A model generated the notes under the pieces. It was given only the letters and a program-made list of their open reading frames with translations. It did no database searches and had not been told where the DNA came from. Made by a program: the position numbers and the translations under genes. DNA of 20,375 nt from an uncultured Acetatifactor sp. (GTDB lineage Bacteria; Bacillota; Clostridia; Lachnospirales; Lachnospiraceae), in contig CAJTSY010000071.1 of NCBI GenBank assembly GCA_910578995.1, positions 1 through 20,375 on the forward strand, given 5' to 3'. Below are positions 1-6,825 of this stretch, piece by piece (the stretch's first letter is position 1; each line of letters begins with the position of its first letter).

Positions 1-660
1 CTGCGCCGTTTTGGACAAGGGCGCCCTGTAGAGCAGCAGAGTGAACAGATACTCCGCCATACCGCCCAGAATAAGGATACCCAGTCCCATCCCTGCCGCA
101 GCGAAAAAAGAAACCTCCCTGCCGCCGGACATCCAGGTCACAAACTCCCCGCTTTTCAGTCGGCCCACCAGCCACAGGCACATAAAGGGAACTACCACCA
201 GTGTAGTCGCCACAAAATATTTGTAACAAACTCCCGAATAGAGCATCATGAACGCAGCTATGAGCGCCACTGCCACTATATCCCTGCACATCGCCTGCTC
301 CAATTCCGGCCTCCGCAGGCAGCAGATACCATACACCAGGCACTCCGCCAGGTAAATCAACAGCGCGCCGCAGCAGTGCAGCAGCACCGGGACGCTTGTC
401 TGCATCCTTTTTCTCACCGGCGAGGCCTTCACCAGGTCCGACGTGCTTAAAGAATAGCACATCTGTACAGGCAGCATCGCCAGGCTGGAAAAAAACACTC
501 CGCTGAAAGCGCCGGGACTTCCCGTAGAATGCGTCTCCATACTTCCTATCACGGTATATACAATCCCCAATGCCAGAAAAATGCCCCCCTGGGTTAGATT
601 CGTCTTCAATCCGTACGCATAACGCAGCATTTTCAGGCCCAGTTTCATATCATTTATCAT
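1..660 (-). CDS. Membrane protein, probable ABC-2-type permease subunit (partial, runs off the window)
   Basis: Reading the minus strand from an ATG at 660 gives 220 codons without a stop, so the C-terminus lies outside the window. The start has a good GGAGGGAGG ribosome binding site 5-9 bases upstream and overlaps the end of the preceding gene by 11 bases, which indicates translational coupling. The protein is hydrophobic with about five predicted membrane segments, for example around residues 25-40, 50-70, 100-115, 135-165 and 185-215. Residues 60-85 contain the stretch SLSTSDLVKASPVRKR, which looks like a cytoplasmic loop. It follows a GntR regulator, an ABC ATPase and another membrane protein, so by context it is the second membrane subunit of an exporter of the Ytr/Bcr kind. 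I recognise no family motif, so the function rests on context. Confidence 0.75.
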   Translation of the reverse strand, partial: MINDMKLGLKMLRYAYGLKTNLTQGGIFLALGIVYTVIGSMETHSTGSPGAFSGVFFSSLAMLPVQMCYSLSTSDLVKASPVRKRMQTSVPVLLHCCGALLIYLAECLVYGICCLRRPELEQAMCRDIVAVALIAAFMMLYSGVCYKYFVATTLVVVPFMCLWLVGRLKSGEFVTWMSGGREVSFFAAAGMGLGILILGGMAEYLFTLLLYRAPLSKTAQ

Positions 661-1387
661 AATAGCCTCCCTCCACTTTCTTCATGGCCGCTTTCACCGC
701 CAGAACGCCTGCAAGCACCCCCGCCGCCCCGGCAAACGCCGCCAGAAACCAGATATACTGCCATAACCCTATCCCGAACAGCCCCAGTGCGGCAAGAATC
801 GATGCTATATATCCTATGAGCATATTGATCCAGACCATACACGCATATCTGGAGAGAAACGTCCCCAGTACCGAGAGAAACCAGGACAGCAGCACAAAAT
901 AGAAAAGTATCCCCACCCAGTGAAACCGTCCCACAATACCGGAAAAATCTCTCGCAAAGATGCCCGTTCCCGCCATGCCGCCCATGCTCATCCCCTCCGG
1001 AGCCCCGGGCATCCCGCCGACCTTCCACAGTTCGATGGCGGCGGCGCACAGTGCCATGCTGCCTGCTGCCGTCAGAAATTTGCGCAGCAGATCCATGACC
1101 AGTGCGTCCCGCATAACCGCCATACCCCTGCCGGAGGTCTTCAGATAGTCCATCTTTGCCATATCCCTGCTCTGGATTCCGTTAAAAAGCCAGTTATCGG
1201 AGATGATTTCCGCCAGAGGCAGCAGCACCGCCGCAAACATCACGCCCCCGTCCCCGATCCCCTGTGTCCCCGCCCAGAAGCCTGTGGCGGCCACAACCAC
1301 AGGCAGAGCAAAGTACACGATGATGCGATAGGGTAGTGATGTAAATACGATATAGCTTCTGATCTTTCTTCTCATTTTACGACTCAT
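650..1387 (-). CDS. Membrane protein, probable ABC-2-type permease subunit
   Basis: This 245-residue protein begins with a basic cytoplasmic stretch (MSRKMRRKI) and has about six hydrophobic segments, roughly residues 18-40, 47-65, 100-120, 148-175, 180-205 and 207-232. A Gly/Met-rich loop lies around 125-145. The ATG at 1387 is preceded by AAGGAAAGGA. The stop overlaps the start of the next membrane gene by 11 bases. There is no ATP-binding motif. Its place after a YtrA-type regulator and an ABC ATPase suggests a transmembrane subunit of the same transporter, which in this family exports or senses peptides or cell-wall-active compounds. The substrate cannot be read from the sequence. Confidence 0.75.
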   Translation of the reverse strand: MSRKMRRKIRSYIVFTSLPYRIIVYFALPVVVAATGFWAGTQGIGDGGVMFAAVLLPLAEIISDNWLFNGIQSRDMAKMDYLKTSGRGMAVMRDALVMDLLRKFLTAAGSMALCAAAIELWKVGGMPGAPEGMSMGGMAGTGIFARDFSGIVGRFHWVGILFYFVLLSWFLSVLGTFLSRYACMVWINMLIGYIASILAALGLFGIGLWQYIWFLAAFAGAAGVLAGVLAVKAAMKKVEGGYYDK

Positions 1388-1440
1388 TCCTTTCCTTATG
1401 GAAATCTCTGCAAATTCACTTTTACTTTTGGCTGTAAGTA

Positions 1441-1498
1441 TTGCCCTGCATTATTTGTTCTGCTATCTGTACTTCTGCCCTCTGTACTATTTGCCCTG
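1441..1498 (-). repeat. Short imperfect direct repeats in the gap between ATPase and permease genes
   Basis: The 185-base gap between the ATPase stop and the permease start holds no gene. It contains two adjacent 15-base units (1459-1473 and 1474-1488), read on the minus strand as AGTACAGAGGGCAGA and AGTACAGATAGCAGA, which differ at two positions. An 8-base word (ttgccctg on the plus strand) occurs at 1441-1448 and again at 1491-1498. No terminator-like hairpin is evident, so the genes are probably still co-transcribed. Function is unknown. Confidence 0.45.
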
Positions 1499-1572
1499 TT
1501 CTCTGCATCGCAGGCATTCGTCATTATGCCGCATAACTGCAAACACTGCGTGGCAGTTCCCCGAAACGCACC

Positions 1573-2532
1573 TCAATCTGTAGAAAGCTTCAGCCTCGTA
1601 TTTGCCTTCATCACCGCCACGCAGATCTGGGACAGGCCGGGCGCCTCCACCGCCACATCCATCCCGGCCAAGCGATCCAGATTCTCCGCCAGGCAGATGC
1701 CCTCGAACCCGTAGGCGCTTCTGCTCATGGAGAAAAGGATTTTTCCGGCCTGCTCCGCGTCTGCCGCCTCCCCCTTTACCAACAGGTATTTTTCCTTCAG
1801 ATCCTCCACAAAGCCTTCCTCCACGATGCTGCCGTGCTCCATAATGACGGCGTAATCCGTCACATTCTCCATATCCGTGATATTGTGGGTGGAGAAAAAC
1901 ACGCTGCGCTCCCCGTCGCCCTCCTCCAGATAGGTCCGTATCATGTCGCAGAGCTTATCCCGCATCAGCGGATCCAGGGGCGAAGCGGGCTCATCCAGAA
2001 TCAAAAGCGACGTATCCCTGGCCAGGACTGCCGCCAGCATCAGCTTCATCCGGTTGCCGTCGGACAGCTTCTTAATCTCCCTGGACGAGTAACGGAATCC
2101 TCCCCATTCCCCGGTAGATTTGCCCCCGATCCCCAGTTCCCCGCAGAGAGCGGAGAATCTGTCCTTATGAAAATTGGAAAACAGTATCTGGCTGATCTCC
2201 TCCACCTGGGAGATGGTCCACTGGGGCAGGAAATAACTCCCCGGCCCGGTATAGCCGATCCGCTCCTGCACACTGGCGTCGATTCCCTTTTCCTGCCTGC
2301 CGAAATAGGAAATCTCACCCTTGAAATCCAGACGGATCCCCGCCAGGAGATTCAGCAGCGTGGTCTTTCCCGCCCCGTTCTCCCCGATCAGCGCCGTGGC
2401 GAAGCCCCCCGGCAGCTCCAGACGGGGCACTGACAGTTCGAAGCCCCTGTATTTCTTCCGCAGATTCCGGGCCGTTATCACGCTGTCCTGTATTCTGCTG
2501 TGTCCTTTTATTCCTGTCAATGTTTCATTCAT
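1573..2532 (-). CDS. ABC transporter ATP-binding protein of a YtrA-type cassette
   Basis: This is a 319-residue ATPase that would power the two membrane proteins encoded downstream. Visible motifs are Walker A GENGAGKTT at residues 50-58, a variant signature LSDGN at 156-160 in place of LSGGQ, Walker B LLILDEP at 176-182 and the switch His in FFSTHN near 216. About 90 residues follow the nucleotide-binding domain, as in BcrA/YtrB-like exporters. An upstream ATG at 2658 is open in frame, but the ATG at 2532 is preferred: it has GGGAGGA about 9 bases upstream, and the extra 42 residues are basic and unlike the family. The GntR-type regulator ends 144 bases upstream on the same strand. The ATPase identity is secure; the exporter role is from context. 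Confidence 0.9.
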   Translation of the reverse strand: MNETLTGIKGHSRIQDSVITARNLRKKYRGFELSVPRLELPGGFATALIGENGAGKTTLLNLLAGIRLDFKGEISYFGRQEKGIDASVQERIGYTGPGSYFLPQWTISQVEEISQILFSNFHKDRFSALCGELGIGGKSTGEWGGFRYSSREIKKLSDGNRMKLMLAAVLARDTSLLILDEPASPLDPLMRDKLCDMIRTYLEEGDGERSVFFSTHNITDMENVTDYAVIMEHGSIVEEGFVEDLKEKYLLVKGEAADAEQAGKILFSMSRSAYGFEGICLAENLDRLAGMDVAVEAPGLSQICVAVMKANTRLKLSTD

Positions 2533-2676
2533 TTTATTAGTCCTCCCATATCTGCCATGCGGCGGCCTGTAGCCTCGCAGGCGTTGATTCCTGTATCTGC
2601 TGACGACACCAGAGAGCCATGGCTCCCGGCACAATGGAAGAAGGGCTTTCCAGTACACAAACCCTGCGGTACCTCC

Positions 2677-3051
2677 TCAGCTCTCATTCATCGCAAGCAG
2701 CGTCCGAAGCGTCCCCTGCAGCTCCTCGTCCGTCATCCCCGCAATCTCCGCCGCGCGGATGGCCTCCATCAGAGCCTCCTCCACTCTCCGAAGATGCTGC
2801 TCCTTAAGCATCTCGCTGTCCTGGGCATTCACATAAAATCCCTTCCCCTGGGCAGCCGTCACCAGTCCTTCCGCCTCCAGGAGCTCATAGGCCTTCATGG
2901 TGGTGATGACGCTGATCTTCAGATCCTTTGCCAATCCCCGGATGGAAGGCAGGTACTCCCCTTCCTTCAGCTTACCTGCCAGAATATCCGTCTTCAGCTG
3001 CTCGGCAATCTGCTGATAGATGGGCACTCCGGAATTCTGCAATAATTTCAA
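2677..3051 (-). CDS. GntR-family transcriptional regulator, YtrA subfamily
   Basis: This short regulator (124 residues from a TTG at 3051) has the winged-helix head typical of the family: SGVPIYQQIAEQLKTDI, then YLPSIRGLAKDLKISVITT and YELLEAEGLV, ending the DNA-binding part at GKGFYV. A helical tail of about 45 residues follows, which is the YtrA layout rather than a large effector domain. An ATG at 3069 is in frame, but the promoter at 3084-3112 would start transcription near 3076 and leave it almost no leader. The TTG gives MKLLQNSGVPIY, the usual family N-terminus, and has AGGCGGTGGGG in front of it. YtrA regulators normally repress the ABC genes that follow them, and that is the likely role here. 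Confidence 0.88.
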   Translation of the reverse strand: MKLLQNSGVPIYQQIAEQLKTDILAGKLKEGEYLPSIRGLAKDLKISVITTMKAYELLEAEGLVTAAQGKGFYVNAQDSEMLKEQHLRRVEEALMEAIRAAEIAGMTDEELQGTLRTLLAMNES

Positions 3052-3083
3052 TTCCCCACCGCCTTTCATCTGTTTATATGTTA

Positions 3084-3112
3084 TATATACACCATAATCA
3101 GTTGTTTGTCAA
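3084..3112 (-). promoter_or_regulatory. Sigma-A-type promoter of the YtrA/ABC cassette
   Basis: On the minus strand a perfect TTGACA (3107-3112) is followed after 17 bases by TATATA (3084-3089). The -35 overlaps the TGA stop codon of nagA (3109-3111), so the two operons abut with no intergenic space. The AT-rich stretch around the -10 is close to self-complementary (TGTATATATAACA), which would suit autorepression by the GntR protein, but the dyad is imperfect. Confidence 0.7.
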
Positions 3113-4392
3113 TAGAATTTTACAAATTTCCCTCTCGCCATCACCCCCTTGATTCGGATCTCCTCATCAAACAGCAGCAGATCCGCATCCTTTCCTTCCG
3201 CAACAGACCCCTTCCTCTCCTCCACCCCCATCAGTGTGGCCGGCGTCAGGCTCATCATTTTGACTGCCTGATACAGCGGCGCGTCTGTCAGTCTCCGAAA
3301 AGTACGTACCAACCTGTCCGCCGTGGCCACACTTCCGGCAAATGCGCTGCGGTCCGGCAGCTTTGCCACGCCGTCCTCCTTGATGCAGCGTATCCCCTCC
3401 TGCCCGCTTCCCAGGAGATATTCCCCATCCGGCATTCCCGCTGCCCGCATACTGTCCGTCACGAGACAAATCCGCTCCGCACCCTTTATCTTGTAGATCA
3501 GAGACAATAGCTCTCCCGGAAGATGACATCCGTCCGCAATCACCTCTACATATAAACTGTCCAGAAGGTATCCCGCCTCTATTGCCCCCGCCGTCCGAAA
3601 TCCCTGTCTTCTGGTTACTCCGGTCATACAGGAATAAAAATGGGTAAGCGCCGCAAGACCATTCTCACAGGCCTGGATGACCTGCCTGCAGTCCGCATCC
3701 GAGTGAGCCAGTGAGCTGACAATTCCCCTCCGGCGCAGTTCCTGCAAAAAGGCAGTTCCCCCGGGCAGCTCCGGTGCAAAAGACCACCTGCATATGCGGT
3801 TTGTGGCAGACAATACCTCCATGTACTCTTTTGGATCCGGATTTCGCAGCCATGCCGGATTCTGTGCCCCTTTCTGTCCCGGCGCAAAGTACGGCCCCTC
3901 CAGGTGAAGCCCCAGAATCTCCGGGCATCCCTCCTTCTTTTGCTCCATCCCTTCAAACAGAGCCAGGAAGGAAAGCAGCCCCTCCTGTGAACCGGCCAGC
4001 GTGGTAGGCACAATGGAAGTGGTACCGTGGGCAAGGTGCATCCGGCAGGCAGTCTCTATCGCCTCCAGGGTTCCGTCCATGAAGTCGCAGCCTCCTCCGC
4101 CGTGGGTATGAATATCAATAAAGCCGGGGGACAGATACAGTCCTCCGGCATCTATAATCACTTTTTCCTGTTCTGCGGACATAATCTCCCGGGCCGGGAA
4201 GCGTATATCTGCACCTGCTCCGCAGGCATATGTATCCGCCTCCCCCTCCCGGCTTCCGCTCTCCTGCGCCGCTTTCCGCACCACCCGTTCAATCTTACTC
4301 CCCCGCACCATGACAGAACCACTGACAATTCCTGTCTCCGTAATGATCCTGGCATTTTTTATCCAGATCTCTCTTTCCTCTGCTTTATTCAA
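3109..4392 (-). CDS. nagA: N-acetylglucosamine-6-phosphate deacetylase
   Basis: NagA removes the acetyl group from GlcNAc-6-phosphate to give glucosamine-6-phosphate and acetate in the cytoplasm. The 427-residue amidohydrolase shows the metal-site motif DIHTHGGGG (His95, His97), HGTTS at 122-126, metal ligand Glu165 in GLHLEGPYF, His230 in SLAHSD, His251 in THFYSCM and catalytic Asp313 in LVTDSMRAAGMPDG. Translation starts at a TTG (4392) with GGGAGGG about 8 bases upstream and overlaps the stop of the epimerase gene by 8 bases. Residues about 43-77 form a hydrophilic insertion in the N-terminal beta region that lengthens the protein beyond the usual 380-395. It is the last gene of the amino-sugar operon. 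Confidence 0.93.
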   Translation of the reverse strand: MNKAEEREIWIKNARIITETGIVSGSVMVRGSKIERVVRKAAQESGSREGEADTYACGAGADIRFPAREIMSAEQEKVIIDAGGLYLSPGFIDIHTHGGGGCDFMDGTLEAIETACRMHLAHGTTSIVPTTLAGSQEGLLSFLALFEGMEQKKEGCPEILGLHLEGPYFAPGQKGAQNPAWLRNPDPKEYMEVLSATNRICRWSFAPELPGGTAFLQELRRRGIVSSLAHSDADCRQVIQACENGLAALTHFYSCMTGVTRRQGFRTAGAIEAGYLLDSLYVEVIADGCHLPGELLSLIYKIKGAERICLVTDSMRAAGMPDGEYLLGSGQEGIRCIKEDGVAKLPDRSAFAGSVATADRLVRTFRRLTDAPLYQAVKMMSLTPATLMGVEERKGSVAEGKDADLLLFDEEIRIKGVMARGKFVKFY

Positions 4393-5668
4393 AATATGTC
4401 CCTCCCGATGTCCTCTCTGCCAGTTCCACCAGCTTAATAAAACTTCGTAAAATATGAAACGGATCCTTCACCGGAAGCGCCACCACCCTGTCCTCGGGCA
4501 TTCCGTCCCGGCGCCGGATCTGAACCCATTCCCCCAGGCAGCGATCCGGGAAAACCGAAAACGCATAGTCCCTGCTTTTTTCATACAGAACCTGCCACCT
4601 GCTCTCGCCTGTCAGCTCATACAGAAGGGCGAACAGGTACAGAGCCTCCGCGTGGGGCCACCAGAGCTTGCTGTCCCAGGTACCCAGAACCATTTTCTCA
4701 TACTCCGCTCTGTCCGAATCTGCCGGCTGCTCCTCCTCGTTTCCCTCTCCCCGGGGCCTTCCGCCATCCCTGTACACAAAGCGAAAAAGCCCGCCGAATT
4801 CACTGTCCCAACCCAACAGGAAGGTACTCTCCGCCGCCTTACAGATCCGGGACAGATACTTTTCCAATTCTCCATGCTCCTTCAAAAACTCAATCTGGAA
4901 CCATAAATCCTCCAGGGTATGTCCGGGGTTGACCTGGCCCTCCAGCAGCTCCCTCGTTCTGCCCGAACCGTTTTTCCGAAATTCCCGTATATAACTTCCG
5001 TCGTAAAACGAATTCCAGATGTCCTCTGTCAGCTCCAACCCGTACCGGATCTCTTCCTCACAGCACATCCCAAAACTTTTCTTCATCCTGATATAGCAGG
5101 AGATTACATTCAGCAAAATCATGGGAATACCATGAGCCCGGTATCCTGCCGGTACGGGGTAAGGCTCCGTCAGATAATTTCCCGCTGCAATCCGCTCCGC
5201 AATGCCATTGTAAAGAGCGCTCACCCCGGGAACGGCTTCTTCCCTCCGCCTGACCTGCGCATCCTGAGCCATGCCCAAGAGGACAAAGCAGTCCGTATAA
5301 ATACTGGCATCCCGGCGTCCGGTACGCGTATCCAAAACGGCTCTTCCGTCCCGCTCCAAAAAGTGACAGCAGCGCCCGTCCTCCGAAATGACATACTTTG
5401 CCAGAAAACCGCCGGTCTCTTCCATCCATGACTCCAGTTCCCCGCAGTCCAGACGAAGGCTTCCCCGCCGCGCCATGTCATACAGACTGGCCAAAATCCA
5501 GAGCCAGCGCCCCTGGGACCAGGCGTATTTTCGTTCAGACAATAACTGCCTGCCGTCATTGCTTATGCAGTTCAGAATACCCCCGTATTCCCGATCCCGA
5601 AAACGTCTCCAATATGGATAAAATTCTTCCTCGATCAATCTTTTATATTCTGCTCCCCTGATCTCCAT
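4385..5668 (-). CDS. AGE-family N-acylglucosamine 2-epimerase
   Basis: Members of this family interconvert N-acylglucosamine and N-acylmannosamine, or other unmodified aldoses, on an (alpha/alpha)6 barrel. From the ATG at 5668 the protein has 427 residues, slightly longer than typical. Residues matching the essential set of characterised AGE enzymes are Arg54 in SQGRWLWILA, His250 and Glu253 in NPGHTLED, Glu341 in LWWPHAEAL and His405 in DPFHILRSF. The frame is open to 5722, but the 5668 start has GGGAG six bases upstream. Residues 302-322 are a charged, variable insertion. The gene sits between nagB-like and nagA and overlaps nagA by 8 bases, which favours a GlcNAc/ManNAc substrate. Cellobiose 2-epimerases belong to a sister group, so specificity is not settled. 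Confidence 0.88.
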   Translation of the reverse strand: MEIRGAEYKRLIEEEFYPYWRRFRDREYGGILNCISNDGRQLLSERKYAWSQGRWLWILASLYDMARRGSLRLDCGELESWMEETGGFLAKYVISEDGRCCHFLERDGRAVLDTRTGRRDASIYTDCFVLLGMAQDAQVRRREEAVPGVSALYNGIAERIAAGNYLTEPYPVPAGYRAHGIPMILLNVISCYIRMKKSFGMCCEEEIRYGLELTEDIWNSFYDGSYIREFRKNGSGRTRELLEGQVNPGHTLEDLWFQIEFLKEHGELEKYLSRICKAAESTFLLGWDSEFGGLFRFVYRDGGRPRGEGNEEEQPADSDRAEYEKMVLGTWDSKLWWPHAEALYLFALLYELTGESRWQVLYEKSRDYAFSVFPDRCLGEWVQIRRRDGMPEDRVVALPVKDPFHILRSFIKLVELAERTSGGTYFE

Positions 5669-5679
5669 AGCATACTCCC

Positions 5680-5692
5680 GCGGCATTGCCGC
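5680..5692 (-). promoter_or_regulatory. Small hairpin beside the epimerase ribosome binding site
   Basis: GCGGC-AAT-GCCGC folds into a 5-bp stem immediately 5' of the GGGAG ribosome binding site of the epimerase gene. The 133-base gap between the nagB-like stop and the epimerase start contains no gene and no U-run terminator. The hairpin may affect translation initiation or may be chance. Confidence 0.25.
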
Positions 5693-5801
5693 CAATCCCT
5701 TACACCGGCACGGTTTCCGCATCCTGCGGCACTCTTCGTTTTGCCGCTTTCCGCCTGCCCCGGCCGTATCCCCTCATGCCCATGACGCCGGCGCTGTTCC
5801 C

Positions 5802-6569
5802 TCACATCGCTTCCGTCAATTCTCTCGCACATTCCCGGTCCGCATACATCCGCACATTCCCGGCCCTGCGCAGTATACTGGCCGGACAGCTCTCCTCCAC
5901 CGGACCGGTCAGCGTCCGCGTCAATGCCTCCCGTTTTCTCATACCGGGCACGATACAAAACACATACTCTGCCGATGCCAGCATCGGGCAGGTTACGGTC
6001 AAAGCCAGTTCCGGCACCTGCGTGAGGGAGGGAAAACACCCGTCATGCACCTGCTGCATCCGGCACACCTCATCCAGTTTCACAGTCTTCATAGGCTGCG
6101 GATCCTGAAAATCTGCCTCATGGGGATCGTTAAAGGCGATATGACCATTTTCTCCGATTCCCAGAAATACCATATGAAGGGGAGCGGAGGCAATCAGTTT
6201 CCCATACCGAACAGCTTCCTCTCCGGGCTTCCCCTTGCCGTCAATCAGATTGACCTTCCCGAAGGCACATCTGTCAAAGATATGTTCCCGTAAATAACCG
6301 CCGAAGGATCCCTGCATATCATCGGACAATCCTGCATATTCATCCATGTGAAAGGCATTCACACGCCCCCAGTCAATTCCCTCCTCCCTGCACAGCGCTG
6401 TCAGGAATTCTGTCTGGGACGGAGCTGCTGCAAACATGCAGTTTACCTTCTCTTCCCTTTCCAGCAGACGCCTCAGACAGTCCGCCGCCTCCGCAGCCGC
6501 CTGCCGTCCCATCTCTTCCCTTGTACCGCATATAGTTAAAACAATATCGTCGTATCGTCTATGTATCAT
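5802..6569 (-). CDS. nagB: NagB-like glucosamine-6-phosphate deaminase/isomerase, divergent active site
   Basis: The 255-residue protein belongs to the NagB/6-phosphogluconolactonase fold. Canonical NagB converts glucosamine-6-phosphate to fructose-6-phosphate and ammonia. Recognisable motifs are AFHMDEYAGL (catalytic Asp region), GIGENGHIAFNDP (active-site His) and a C-terminal CPASIL motif. It departs from E. coli NagB in three places: the phosphate-binding GSTP loop is replaced by AAAPSQTEF, the Asp before GH is Asn, and the Glu after AFN is Asp. The Asn is common in Firmicutes; the loop change is larger. The ATG at 6569 has GGGAGG about 6 bases upstream and overlaps the stop of the fragment before it. 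With nagA and the epimerase nearby, an amino-sugar-phosphate substrate is likely, but this may be a paralogous subfamily. Confidence 0.82.
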   Translation of the reverse strand: MIHRRYDDIVLTICGTREEMGRQAAAEAADCLRRLLEREEKVNCMFAAAPSQTEFLTALCREEGIDWGRVNAFHMDEYAGLSDDMQGSFGGYLREHIFDRCAFGKVNLIDGKGKPGEEAVRYGKLIASAPLHMVFLGIGENGHIAFNDPHEADFQDPQPMKTVKLDEVCRMQQVHDGCFPSLTQVPELALTVTCPMLASAEYVFCIVPGMRKREALTRTLTGPVEESCPASILRRAGNVRMYADRECARELTEAM

Positions 6570-6825
6570 TTCTGCCTCCCGTCTTTATCCGGAATGTGCC
6601 ATATATCTTTCCGTTTTTCCGTTTTGAATCAATATTGTCCATCTTCACCTTCTCCAAGGGTTCTATAGACAGGCCCTGCGCGGACAGGTCTTCCGGGTCC
6701 AGATGGATATTGGCTCCCCGAAACACATTGTCAAACATGCCGTCCTCCTGTCTTATATCACAATTGTCCAACAGCACCGTCATACCGGAACTCACCGTAA
6801 CCGCCCGGCTGATAACGTATTCTCT
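6559..6825 (-). pseudogene. Fragment of a beta-helix (GH28-like) glycosidase
   Basis: Directly after the TGA of the 585-residue gene, and in the same frame, the minus strand stays open for 88 codons. The peptide begins REYVISRAVTVSSGMTVLLD and continues NCDIRQEDGMFDNVFRGANI. This resembles the N-terminal strands of GH28-like parallel beta-helix proteins, where a 'Y.I...V.....T.LLDNC.I...D...NVFR' pattern occurs. No signal for its own start is convincing: a GTG at 6795 lacks a ribosome binding site, and the homologous region begins before it. After IEPLEKVKM the resemblance fades into a Lys/Arg-rich tail that ends by overlapping the nagB-like start. I read it as a leftover of a larger gene truncated at both ends. 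The family assignment is from memory of the pattern. Confidence 0.5.
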
